Shown here one piece after another: positions 1-11,600 of a DNA stretch of 64,000 bases. The position numbers and the translations under genes are program-made. The stretch's first letter is position 1. Each line of letters starts with the position of its first letter. The DNA is taken from the NCBI GenBank assembly GCA_028826165.1, contig JAPDFW010000053.1, positions 334,501 to 398,500 of the forward strand, written 5' to 3'. A model generated the notes under the pieces. It saw only the letters and a program-made list of their open reading frames with translations, was not told where the DNA came from and did not search any database. The DNA is from Anaeramoeba ignava (Eukaryota > Metamonada > Anaeramoebidae).

Positions 1-1470
1 CAAGCCAGATTCGATTGAAATTCAATTTCGCAAGTGCTTTCAATTTTTCCACAAACAAAAACTTTGAGTATTGAGGGAATTTCTCCTCAAAAAGAACAGC
101 TTTATCAATCACACGGTTCAGACACTCAAAAAAGGAGTTGTAACTTATTGATTTGAGTGGCTTCTTGAGGGGATTGCAGAACTGGAACAAAACAGAAGGG
201 ATGTTTGTGATCCAAATATTTTGAAAGTTGTTTTGTTGGATAAATTTTTCATAGATCTGCAAATTTGTATCATTGATATTGAATTGAGGAGAAGAAGAAT
301 AAATAAGAATAGGCAGCTTTCTCATCAAATGGTCAGATTCAATCACAGTCAAAAACTCCAGTGCGGTTGATGAAGAAATAACAATGAGCACTTGATATGG
401 AGATAGAAACTTGAGATATCTATCCGAAATATCTTTAACATAAATTGAGTTGATTTCTTCCGCACGAAGCATTATAACCTTGATAAGCGGCATTTCTTCA
501 AGTTTTGAAACAATTTTTGCAATGACTTTATCCTCTTCAACTCTTGGTTCATCGAACCAAATCACAAAAAATGTTGATGGCGATTTGCTTTCCATTTGCC
601 GCCATAATTTGGGATTTAAAATTTGACTTTTTGATTCAGATTTTTGTTGATGATAACGTTGATCATCGCTATTTATTTCTTCGAAATTGTTATGCTCCAA
701 AAACATATTGTTTTGAGTATTTTCCAACATAATATGATCACCAGTTCCAATTGTTTGTGATTTTTTCAAAGAAACCAATGCTGGTTTGTGAATGATTTTA
801 AAATTATTGTGAATCGAAAACTGCTCCTTTTCTATTTTTCTTGGTGTTTTTGAACTCATTGATTTATCTTTCGAATTACTTGTGAGTTCTGTTTGCGGAT
901 ATGTTAAAAATGATAGTAAATAATAAATTGGGATTGTTATTCCAGACTCAAAAATAAGTTTGTTCATCATCATCACGCTTTGAATTTCCAAAGCTTCTTG
1001 TTCTGCAATATTACAAATCCATTTATAAATATAATACAATTTGATTTTGTTATTTTTGGTTTTCAAATGATTTTCTGGCAATTGTAAAATTTGTTTTAAT
1101 AATTTTAGCTTCTTTTCTAAATAAGTTCGATTGTTTATTAATAAAAATTGAAGATCGATAGCTTGAATTACTTCTTCAATTTGAATTTCAGAATTCATTT
1201 CTTGTATTGGTTGTTTTATTAAAGATTCCCAGAAATCAAATCCTGAATGTGAACTTTGTTGAAAAATAATAAAAGGTAACTTTTTATTTTTTAGAAAAAA
1301 GAATTTTAAAATTCATTTATAAAATTAAAATTATTATTATATTTTATTTTGTTTTATTTTGTTTTTCTGTGTGATTTGTAATAAATTCAAACATGAAATT
1401 GCTTTTTGTTTTCATTTTTCTTAGGTTTTTGTTCCCAATGAATAAGTGATTTTTCATAAAGATCTGTCAT
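1..1470 (-). CDS. Unrecognised protein, 3' part beyond left edge
   Basis: I do not recognise this protein. Exon 1 (1393-1470) starts MTDLYEKSLIHWEQ and ends at a GT donor. Exon 2 begins at 1279 after an AAG acceptor in the same phase and stays open to base 1, giving about 452 visible residues. The first 150 residues are helical with a leucine/lysine-rich stretch. A hydrophobic stretch (IPIYYLLSFLTY) follows, then a polar linker. The last 190 residues alternate hydrophobic strands and helices (FFVIWFDEPRV, PLIKVIMLRAEEIN, YQVLIVISSSTALEF, LPILIYSSS), which looks like an alpha/beta fold of the receiver or Rossmann kind, but I see no clear catalytic motif. The start is supported by a TTTCATTTTTTTC tract about 60 bases upstream. 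Without exon 1 the first in-frame ATG would be at 1198. Codon use is less AT-biased than that of the neighbours. Confidence 0.7.
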
Positions 1471-1531
1471 TGAAAAAAATCGAAAAAAAAAATATAAAAA
1501 GCAAAATAAAAGAAAAGAGAAAAATGATTTG

Positions 1532-1557
1532 GAAAAAAATGAAAAAAATGAAAAACT
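1532..1557 (-). promoter_or_regulatory. Putative initiator-like TCATTTTTTT tract
   Basis: Read on the minus strand this is two overlapping copies of TTTCATTTTTTT about 62 bases before the proposed ATG at 1470. The same tract precedes most genes in the window. Function is inferred from position only. Confidence 0.4.
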
Positions 1558-1604
1558 TTTTTTTTTTCATTCAAAAGAAGAAAATGTTTTTGGAAAATCA
1601 AAGC

Positions 1605-2310
1605 AATTTGAAATTGAATTTGAAATTGAAATTGAAATTGAATTTAAAATTGAATTTGAATTTAAATTTGAAATTGAATTTGAATTTGAATTTGAATTTG
1701 AATTTGAATTTGAATTTGAATTTGAATTTGAAATTGAATTTAAAATTGAATTTAAATTTAAATTTGAAATTGAATTTGAATTTGAATTTGAATTTGAATT
1801 GAATTTGAATTTGAAATTGAATTTGAATTTGAATTTGAAATTGAACATTGAATTTGAATTTGAATTTAAAATTGAATTTGAAATTGAATTTGAATTTGAA
1901 TTTGAAATTGAATTTGAATTTGAATTTGAATTTGAAATTGAAATTGAATTTGAATTTGAAATTGAAATTGAATTTGAAATTGAAATTGAAATTGAAATTG
2001 AAATTGAATTTGAATTTGAATTTGAATTTGAATTTGAAATTGAAATTGAAATTTGAAATTGAAATTGAATTTGAATTTGAATTTGAATTTAAATTGAATT
2101 TGAAATTGAATTTGAATTTGAATTTGAATTTGAATTTGAAATTGAATTTAAATTTGAATTTAAATTTGAATTTGAATTTGAATTTGAAATTGAATTTGAA
2201 ATTGAATTTGAAATTGAATTTGAAATTGAATTTGAATTTGAATTTGAATTTGAATTTGAATTTGAAATTGAATTTGAATTTGAAATTGAATTTGAAATTG
2301 AATTTGAATT
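1605..2310. repeat. Hexamer satellite (GAATTT / GAAATT)n
   Basis: About 700 bases of alternating GAATTT and GAAATT units between two genes. Five of the six frames are free of stops (plus: EF/EI and NL/KL; minus: KF/NF, NS and IQ), so long meaningless reading frames appear on both strands. A few units are disturbed near 1800-1850 and 2050, which shifts the phase. I see no gene here. Confidence 0.9.
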
Positions 2311-2324
2311 TTGTTAATATATAT

Positions 2325-4410
2325 TCATTGATTTTGAATTTTCCAAGTTGTGATATAATTTTCAATAGAACAAGCAACAGTTTTATCATCAGGATCCCAA
2401 CGAACAAAATTAACAAGATCAGCAATTCCAACTTTAAAAGAAAAAACAAGTTTTGATTTACTAACATTCCAAATTAAAACAGTTCCTTTTGAAGAACCAG
2501 TAATAATATATTGAGAATCAGGTGAAAAAAAAGCTTGAGCTTTATTACTTGCAACTGAAAATCTTTGAGATTTCATTTCGGATAAAATTTTTTCTGCTCT
2601 TACATCTATTATTCTTAATACATTATCAACACTACAAACAAGAAGTTGTGATGCATCTGATGATAATGAAAGTGATGTAATTGAATCTGGTATTAAATCA
2701 GTTAATTCTTTTGTTATTGTTTTCTCTCTTATATCAAACATTCTTATTGTTTTATCAAAATGTCCTGTAAATAACCGATTTTCTTGTAAAACTGCCATTG
2801 AATCACATAAACTTTTATTCATACTTGTATGTAAACATTGATTTGTTTCAATATCAAATATTTTAATTGAATAATCTTGTGAAATTGATGCGACATATTT
2901 TCCAAAATTACAAAATTTTGCATCAAAAACAGAAGCTGAATGACCTGCAAATTTTATCTTTTGTTTTTTTGGATTTTTAATTTAAATTTTTTGATTTTTG
3001 ATTTTTGAATATTTACTCTTTCACGAGATGTTAGAATATCAAATATTCTTACACCTCCTTGTGAATCACTCATAAGAAGTGAAAGATCATCAGTAGAAAA
3101 TTCCAATGAATTAACAGTATATGTTGAACGAGATCCCAAATTAATTTTAGATTTGTGCTAATTCAATTGAATTTTTAAATTTTAATTTGAATTTAGAATT
3201 TTAATTTTAATTTTAATTTGGATTAAATAAAAATATTTACAGCTCCGGTTTTTGGATCCCAAAGACTTATTAATTGGTCAAAAGCACCTGATGCAATTAT
3301 ATTTCCTGATGAATTATAACAAATTGATGTAATAACTTCTTCATGTGCTTTCTGTTTCAAAAAAAAAGAATGAAATTTTCAATTTATATTTTATATTTTA
3401 TATTTTATATTTAAAATTGAAAAAAAGAAAAACTTACAAACTGTAATTTATTAGAAAATTTTTTCCCGCTATTTAAAATAATTATTCAAATAAATCATTA
3501 AAGTCAAATTAAATAAGAAAAAAATTCTTACCGAGAAACAGGTTGAATAAAACGTTTTTGATGAGGAGTTGGTTCAGAATTGATTCCAGAAACTTGATTA
3601 TTATTATTATTATTGTTATTATTGTTATTATTGTTATTTTGATATAAAGATTTTTCAATAAAAGAAGTTGGAGTTGTTTGATTTAATTTTGATTTGGATT
3701 TTGATTTTGATTTTAGATTTTGATTTTGATTTAGATTTAGATTTGGATTTTGAATTTTCATTTGTTTGTTCAGATAGTAAATTATTAATCCTATTCAGTT
3801 CATCAGCTTGCATTTGATTCAGTTTGAGTTTAAGTTCTGTCAATCTTTCTTGCTCTTTTTTCTCTTGAAAAATTCTTTCAGCAAGATTAAGAAATTCTTC
3901 TTGTTTAAATTTCAATTCATTTTCAAACACATCAACATCTTGTTTTTTCTTTGTGATTAAAGTCTCTAAATCATTGCATTTGCTTGCATAACCAACTATC
4001 ATATCCTTAAGCTTAACATTTTGTTGCTGGAGAACATCAATATTGTTCTCATTTTTTTTAATTAATTCCATAATATTGAGTAATGAGCGCATATTTTCAA
4101 TTTCTTTATCGGAAATGAGAATAAGTTGACTCTTTTTCTCGGCAATATCTTGTTCTAGTTTTTGTTTCTCTAAATGATCTGATCCTCCACTCTGAATAAT
4201 TATATTAAGAGAATTGATTTTTTCATTATATTGTTGATTTTCTACTTTATGTTGTTCATATTCTTTTTGTAAATTTTCATTTTGATTTTCAATAATTTCA
4301 TTTTCTTCTTGAATTTCTTTAAGTGATGTTATTAATTTTTTAAATTGTAATTCCTCTGAATTTCGATTGAAAAGTTGTAAAAGAATTTGTTTTTGTTGTT
4401 CTTGAGTCAT
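2325..4410 (-). CDS. ATG16-like autophagy protein (coiled coil + WD40)
   Basis: Exons on the minus strand: 4410-3532, 3468-3438, 3351-3241, 3157-3017 and 2957-2325, with introns of 59-86 bases. The N-terminal 220 residues are a long coiled coil. A KS-, Q- and N-rich linker follows, and the C-terminal part is a WD40 propeller of about seven blades. The propeller resembles ATG16 closely: KLQFKAHEEV starts it, and TGHFDKTIRMFDIRE matches the ATG16L1 blade that reads SGHFDKKIRFWDIR. The protein ends in ITTWKIQNQ, as ATG16L1 ends soon after its last blade. In the family ATG16 binds ATG12-ATG5 and directs ATG8 lipidation on the phagophore. The coiled-coil frame and the WD40 frame are offset by one base within the KS repeat near 3690-3760, and no GT lies there to make an intron. 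The five exons sum to 1795 bases, so a one-base insertion (real or assembly error) would give 597 residues. The ATG5-binding helix was not identified. Confidence 0.8.
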
Positions 4411-4440
4411 AAAATAAACATAAAAAAAATAAAAAGAGAA

Positions 4441-4482
4441 GAAAAAAAATGATTTTCATTTTTTTCATTTTTTTTCTTTTTT
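4441..4482. promoter_or_regulatory. Bidirectional TCATTTTTTT tracts between divergent genes
   Basis: The 103-base gap between the two start codons holds TCATTTTTTTTC on the minus strand (4441-4452) and two TTTCATTTTTTT copies on the plus strand (4454-4482), one set for each divergent gene. Promoter role is inferred. Confidence 0.45.
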
Positions 4483-4513
4483 AAAATTAAAATAATTAAA
4501 ATAATTCTTAGAA

Positions 4514-6705
4514 ATGGATTGTTCTAAATTTAAACAAAAAATTAATAGTCTTTTAATTGAGGTTTCATTTTTAAAAAAAAAATAATAATTTAAAATTTCC
4601 TTTTAAAAAAATTTCATTTAAAAAATTTAAAAATAAAAATAAAAATAAGATTCTTGAAACAGAAAAACGTTATGTTGAAATTTTAGGCATTTTAAAAAAT
4701 GTATCAAATACCAAAAAAAAAAATAAATCAAAAGAGGAAAAAAAATCATTTCGGTTTTGATTTTTATTATTTTTATTTTTTGGGAAATTGATTTTTTTAT
4801 TTATTAAAGTTATTTATTGATCCACTTCGAGATGTTGTTGAAACTCCTAATGAAATTTTATCACAAGAACAAATAAAATTACTTTTTTCAGATATTGAAA
4901 TTATTCTCAATTATCATCAACAATTATTACAAGAACTTATTCCTGATTTCAATGATAATCAAGGAAAAAATATTGGAAAAATTTATTATAAACATGTATT
5001 AAAAACATCAACAAAATTTATAAATATTTAATTTTGATCTTGATCTTTGATTAATTTCTTAGATTTCTGGATGGAGTGCTTATGTTTCTTTTGTTAATTC
5101 TTTTTCATCAAAAATGTTTTTACTTAAAGATTTAAAGAAAATTTCTAAATTTCATAACTTTTTATTAGTAAAACAAATTTATTTTATAAAAAAAATTTTT
5201 TAAATTATTTTTTATTGATCGATTTGCAAATATTTATAGTTTATTGAAAGTGATCGAAGATGTGAAAAAAGAATTATTAATGATTTTATGTCTCATCCTT
5301 TACAAAGAATTGGTCATATGAAAATACTTTTTCAAGTGGATAATTAATTTAAAATCAATATTAAAATTAAAATTAAAATTAAAATTAAAATTAAAATTTA
5401 AATTAAAATTAAAATTATAATTTAAAATCAATATTAAAATTAAAATTAAAATTAAAATTAAAATCAAAATCAAAATCGGATAAAAATTTAAAATTAAAAT
5501 TTAAATCAAAATTAAAATTAAAATCTAAAATTAAAATTTAAATCAAAATTAAAATTAAAATTAAAATCAAAATCAAAATCGGATAAAAATTTAAAATTAA
5601 AATTAAAATCAAAACTAAAAAATGAATATAGAATTTAGTTCTTAATTATAAACAAATTAATGAAATGCCAAATTTTTTAATGGAAGGATATAACAAATTA
5701 TCGAAATTAGCTGATACAATTAATGAAAAACAAAGAGAATCAGAAAATTTAAATCGAATTTTTGAAATCAATTCAAATATTTATGGAATACCAAATTATA
5801 TTGATTTTGTAAATCATCAATCAAATAATCAAAAAAATAAAAAGATTAAAATAATCATTTCTTTAATTATTTCTTATAGAATTTACTTGAATCTCATCGG
5901 AGATTAATTTATGAAGAAGAAGTTGTGCAAAGATCACAAAAACACAAAAAAAAGAAAAAATTGATTGTTATGTTTTTATTTAATGATTTTCTTTTAATCA
6001 CAAGAACTAAAAAAAATGGATCAAAATCAAGATATCAATTTGCAAATTTACTTCCACTTCTTCAAATTAGAACCAAAAAAATCAAAACTATTTTTGAAGG
6101 TATTAAAATGAATAAATCAATAAATGAATGAATAACTTAATCAAAATCAAAATCAATCAAAATCAATCAAAATCAAAATTCAAGAAAATTCAATTTCTTT
6201 CACTATTAAAGCAGAATCAGTTAAAAAATATATTCAAGTCGAAACAAGAGCTCAAAGAAAAAAATGGATAACTCACATTTTAAAAGCACAAGAAAATTTA
6301 AGATCAAAAACACTTACACGTTTTAATAGAGAAAAAACAAATTTAAAAAATGAGAAAATGAAAAAAATGCTTTCAGAAGCATATCTTTCACCTTTTAAAG
6401 AAAATCAAAATCAAAATCAAAATCAATTTGAAAATCAAAATCAAAATCAAAATCAAAATCAAAATCAAAATCAAAATCAATTTGAAAATCAAAATCAAAA
6501 TCAAAATGAAAATCAAAATCAAAATCAAAATCAAAATCAAAATCAATTTGAAAATAAAAAAAAACCTCATAGAGCATTTTCACAATTAAGAAATTCAAAT
6601 TCTTTCTATTTTGCAAAACTAAATATTGCTCCAAAACTTTCTCCTCGTCAAATTTTGAAAAAGGAAAAGGTCAAAGAAACCAAGATAAATGAAATTAAAA
6701 AATGA
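4514..6705 (+). CDS. Rho guanine nucleotide exchange factor (DH-PH)
   Basis: Eight exons: 4514-4561, 4650-4700, 4810-4995, 5063-5167, 5240-5335, 5632-5808, 5880-6099 and 6185-6705. They sum to 1404 bases, an exact frame of 467 residues. The DH domain (residues 14-220) shows ILETEKRYVEIL (conserved region 1), the CR3 helix with MSHPLQRIGHMKILFQ, and NYKQINEMPNFL followed by the last helix. The PH domain follows: LIVMFLFNDFLLIT is the usual beta2-beta3 strand pair, and RKKWITHILKAQ is the C-terminal helix with its invariant tryptophan. The tail carries a (Gln-Asn)n tract from an AAAATC hexamer repeat at 6406-6550, then a basic end. DH-PH proteins load GTP on Rho/Rac GTPases at membranes and steer actin. 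The 296-base fifth intron is a TTAAAA hexamer tract. A second acceptor at 5637-5638 was rejected because it breaks the frame. Confidence 0.92.
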
Positions 6706-6752
6706 AAGAAAATGAAAATGAAAAAGAAAAAAGAAAAAAATGAAAAAAAAAA

Positions 6753-8525
6753 TTAATTTTGATTATTAAATTTGTTAATTAATAAATCAAATAAATTTGG
6801 ATATGTTTCATTTAATTGAAAATAATCAATTCCAAATTTGAATTTCATCAATTATTTCTTGTGTAATTTCAATTTCATCTTTAATTTGATTTGAATAAAT
6901 CCAATATTCAAATAATTTGAAATGATTTATTACTTAATTCACTATAATCTGTAACTTTATTAGATTTATCTTCAGTTACAGATAAAAACATTCCTCGATA
7001 TAATTCACTTCTCATTATTAATATTAATTTTGGAAATTTATATTTCTTTTCTTTTCTTTCAATAATAAAATCTTTTTCATTTTCATTTTCATTTAAATAA
7101 ATTTTTTTCATTGTTTCTTCAATTTTTTCATTGGAATTTATAATTTCTTTAATTTCATAATATAATTTTGGATTTATTATTCTATTTGAATAAATCATTT
7201 CAAATATTTGATTTGATTCTTTAATTGGTTTTTTTGAAATAATTTCTTGAAGTTTTTCAATTTCATTTTGATTTTCATTTAATCTATATTTCAATATTAA
7301 TTTATGAACTTCAATTATTTCTCCATTTTTGGTTTTAAATGAAATATCACAAAATTCTTTTCTTCTAAATAGTTTTATCAAATCTTCTTCAAGATTGGAA
7401 AGAAAAGGAGGAGAATAATAAAGAAATGAATTATTCCAATATCCACAAAGAATATGATAATTAGAAATATTTTCATTAAATCTTAATTCAGGAAATTCAA
7501 TTTGAATTGGAATTAATTGATTTTTTCTATCTCCAGTTCCTAATTGGCCAGATTCATTTAAACCAAATCCAATTAATTTCCCTTTGGATGTTAAAATCAA
7601 AGTATGCTTAAATGTAACAGAAATTTCAAGAATATTATCATCATTTTCAAATAAAGATGATATGATTTCAGTAAATTCATAAGTATTTTGAGTTTTGGCC
7701 AAGTCTATTCCATTTATAATATCCACATGAATAAAGTTTTCTTTTTGGATTTTCATCTTCAATCAATATTATTGTATGATAATTTCCACATTGAATATCA
7801 ATTATTTTGCTTTTTGGAATATTTTGGATTTTGGTTAATTTTTGGATATTTCTTTCTTCTTTTCTTGATTCTCCTAATCCAATTTGACCATAATAATTAT
7901 ATCCGCATCCAAATAATTCTTGATTTGAATTTAAAAGAAAAACACAATTTGAACAATTTCCTGAAAATATTTTAGAAACATTTTTCATCATTAAAATTGG
8001 TTTTTCTGTTTTTTGAAGTTTTTCAGAATCAAAACCAAGTTGGTAATCATAGTTTGCACCAAATCCATAAACATTTTGATTTGAAGTTAATAAGTAAATT
8101 GAATTCCAACCAGAAACAATATCTTCAATTATTCTATCATTTTTATCTTCAATTAATGATGAAATATTGATAAATTCTTTTGGATTATTTGGATTAATAA
8201 TGCTTCCTTTGGCAAATACATTTCCTTCTTTTGTTAAAATAGCTACATTATCATCACCAACAGTTACTTTTTGAATATTTTCTTCAATTTGGATTTTTTC
8301 AGGATATTGATTTGAATATTTTGCATATTCTATTGCTTTGCCATTTTCAAAAAGGAAAATTGTTGAAAATTGACTTGATGAAATTTGTTTAATTTGTTTT
8401 TCATTTTCATTTTCATTTTCATTTTCATTTTTAAATTTAAATGGAATTGGTTTTGTTATTTCATCTGGTTCATTTTTGAAAAGTTTCATATCTTTATTGT
8501 AACCAAAAAATAAACAATCATTCAT
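6753..8525 (-). pseudogene. RCC1-BTB paralogue with three frame breaks
   Basis: This is a fourth member of the RCC1-BTB family found at 15123-20759. Starting at MNDCLFFGYNK, the RCC1 blades (GCGYNYYGQIGLGESR, GFGLNESGQLGTGD) and the BTB region (LFRRKEFCDISFK) are all present, but the frame changes three times. First, near 7690-7705 the GLGQN...NTYEF stretch loses its frame. Second, an extra base at about 6912-6918 turns KSFQIFEYW into KSFQII-stop. Third, an extra base near 6832-6846 breaks the segment corresponding to EIKFGIDYFQ. The last exon-like piece ends LLINKFNNQN at 6753. No GT-AG intron explains these breaks. Three lesions in one copy beside three intact copies suggest real decay, but every lesion is one base in AT-rich sequence, so sequencing error remains possible. 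Confidence 0.75.
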
Positions 8526-8559
8526 TGTCTTTTTTTATTTTTAATTTTTTAATTTTTTT

Positions 8560-8585
8560 GAAAAGAAAAAAATGAAAAAAAAAAT
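8560..8585 (-). promoter_or_regulatory. Putative initiator-like TCATTTTTTT tract
   Basis: On the minus strand TTTCATTTTTTTCTTTTC lies about 35-55 bases before the ATG at 8525. It is nearly identical to the tracts before the RCC1-BTB copies at 16916, 18877 and 20759, so the flank was copied with the gene. Confidence 0.45.
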
Positions 8586-8634
8586 TTTTGATTTTGATTT
8601 GTGTTTTTGGTTTTTAAATTTGTTAATTAATAAA

Positions 8635-11600
8635 TCAAATATCCAAATCTGCTTGTAATTCTCTTTCATAATCATCATCATTTTTTCTGGAATTTCTTTT
8701 TGATTTTTGTGATCTTCTGAATAAAGCATAAAGAACAATAAAAGTTGAAATGGCAAGAATAGGTACGATAATTCCAACAATTATGGCAGTTGTTTGTGAA
8801 GAATCATTATTGGATTCAGTTGGACTCAAAATTCTTATTGAAGTTGTTGAATTAATTCCTGAATAATCATTAAATGAACAATTTGAATCAGCTGATGAAT
8901 AAATTGAAATTTGGTAATTTTCTCCTCCAATTAATCCTGAAATTGAGTAATTTGTTTTTGAAGGTAATAAACAAACTGATTTTGAATTATAGGTTAATGA
9001 ATATGCTTCTAATCCTGTTGATAAAGTTAATGGATCCCAAGTACAATTAAATCCATAAAGTGTTGGAATACAATCAAATGAAGTAATATTTCCTAATTTA
9101 GCTTTTATTGAAACTGTTTCACTAATTGCTCCTAAATATTGACTTTCACAACTTGAATCAGAGCATCCTCTTACTGAAACTTGATATTGAACATTTCCTG
9201 ATAATCCACTTATTGTTCCAATTACTTCATTTCCACTTAAATTAATTGATGTGAAATCTTTCCAGTTAACTCCATTATTATCTGAATATATATATTTACT
9301 TGCTTGTGTTAATTTTGTAAAATTCAATTCAACTTCTTCTATTTTGGAAATTGATCCATAAATTGTTGGAGCTTCAAGTATGGTTATTATTGAAGTTGTT
9401 GAATTAATTCCTGAATAATCATTAAATGAACAATTTGAATCAGCTGATGAATAAATTGAAATTTGATAAATTTCTCCTCCAATTAATCCTGAAATTGAAT
9501 AATTTGTTTTTGAAGGTAATAAACAAATTGAAGTTGAATTATAGGTTAATGAATATGCTTCTAATCCTGTTGATAATAATAATGGATCCCAAGTACAATT
9601 AAATCCACAAATTGTTGGAATACAATTAAATGAAGTAATATTTCCTAATTTAGCTTTTATTGAAACTGTTTCACTAATTGCTCCTAAATATTGACTTTCA
9701 CAACTTGAATCAGTACATCCTCTTACTGAAACTTGATATTGAACATTTCCTGATAATCCACTTATTGTTCCAATTACTTCATTTCCAATTAAGTTAATTG
9801 ATGTAAAATTTTTCCAGTTAACTCCATTATTATCTGAATATATATATTTACTTGCTTGTTCTAATTTTGTAAAATTCAATTCAACTTCTTCTATTTTGGA
9901 AATTGATCCATAAATTGTTGGAGCTTCAAGTATGGTTATTATTGAAGTTGTTGAATTAATTCCTGAATAATCATTAAATGAACAATTTGAATCAGCTGAT
10001 GAATAAATTGAAATTTGATAATTTTCTCCTCCAATTAATCCTGAAATTGAATAATTTGTTTTTGAAGGTAATAAACAAACTGAAGTTGAATTATAGGTTA
10101 ATGAATATGCTTCTAATCCTGTTGATAAAGTTAATGAATCCCAAGTACAATTAAATCCACAAATTGTTGGAATACAATTAAATGAAGTAATATTTCCTAA
10201 TTTAGCTTTTATTGAAACTGTTTCACTAATTAATCCTAAATATTGACTTTCACAACTTGAATCAGTACATCCTCTTACTGAAACTTGATATTGAACATTT
10301 CCTGATAATCCACTTATTGTTCCAATTACTTCATTTCCAATTAAGTTAATTGATGTGAAATTTTTCCAATTAACTCCATTATTATCTGAATATATATATT
10401 TACTTGCTTGTGTTAATTTTGTAAAATTTAATTCAACTTCTTCTATTTTGGAAATTGATCCATAAATTGTTGGAGCAGGTAATTTATCAGTTGTAATTGA
10501 AGTTGTTGAATTAATTCCTGAATAATCATTAAATGAACAATTTGAATCAGCTGATGAATAAATTGAAATTTGATAAATTTCTCCTCCAATTAATCCTGAA
10601 ATTGAATAATTTGTTTTTGAAGGTAATAAACAAACTGAAGTTGAATTATAGGTTAATGAATATGCTTCTAATCCTGTTGATAAAGTTAATGAATCCCAAG
10701 TACAATTAAATCCACAAATTGTTGGAATACAATTAAATGAAGTAATATTTCCTAATTTAGCTTTTATTGAAACTGTTTCACTAATTAATCCTAAATATTG
10801 ACTTTCACAATTTGAATCAGTACATCCTCTTACTGAAACTTGATATTGAACATTTCCTGATAATCCACTTATTGTTCCAATTACTTCATTTCCACTTAAG
10901 TTAATTGATGTAAAATTTTTCCAATTAACTCCATTATTATCTGAATATATATATTTACTTGCTTGTTCTAATTTTGTAAAATTCAATTCAACTTCTTCTA
11001 TTTTGGAAATTGATCCATAAATTGTTGGAGCTTCAAGATTTGGGACAAATATTAACTTTGTTGAATTAATTCCTGAATAATCATTAAATGAACAATTTGA
11101 ATCAGCTGATGAATAAATTGAAATTTGATAATTTTCTCCTCCAATTAATCCTGAAATTGAATAATTTGTTTTTGAAGGTAATAAACAAACTGAAGTTGAA
11201 TTATAGGTTAATGAATATGCTTCTAATCCTGTTGATAATAATAATGGATCCCAAGTACAATTAAATCCACAAACTGTTGGAATACAATTAAATGAAGTAA
11301 TATTTCCTAATTTAGCTTTTATTGAAACTGTTTCACTAATTGCTCCTAAATATTGACTTTCACAACTTGAATCAGAGCATCCTCTTACTGAAACTTGATA
11401 TTGAACATTTCCTGATAATCCACTTATTGTTCCAATTACTTCATTTCCACTTAAGTTAATTGATGTAAAATTTTTCCAATTAACTCCATTATTATCTGAA
11501 TATATATATTTACTTGCTTGTGTTAATTTTGTAAAATTTAATTCAACTTCTTCTATTTTGGAAATTGATCCATAAATTGTTGGAGCTTCAAGTATGGTTA

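Noticed and set aside
1446-2467. Several long frames on both strands (EF, NL, KF repeats)
   Set aside because: They are read-throughs of the stop-poor hexamer satellite; the real coding part on the minus strand is only the WD40 exon ending at 2325.
5632-5643. Acceptor TTTAG at 5637-5638 for Rho GEF exon 6
   Set aside because: It shifts the frame and stops; the ATAG acceptor ending at 5631 gives NLVLNYKQINEM in exact frame.
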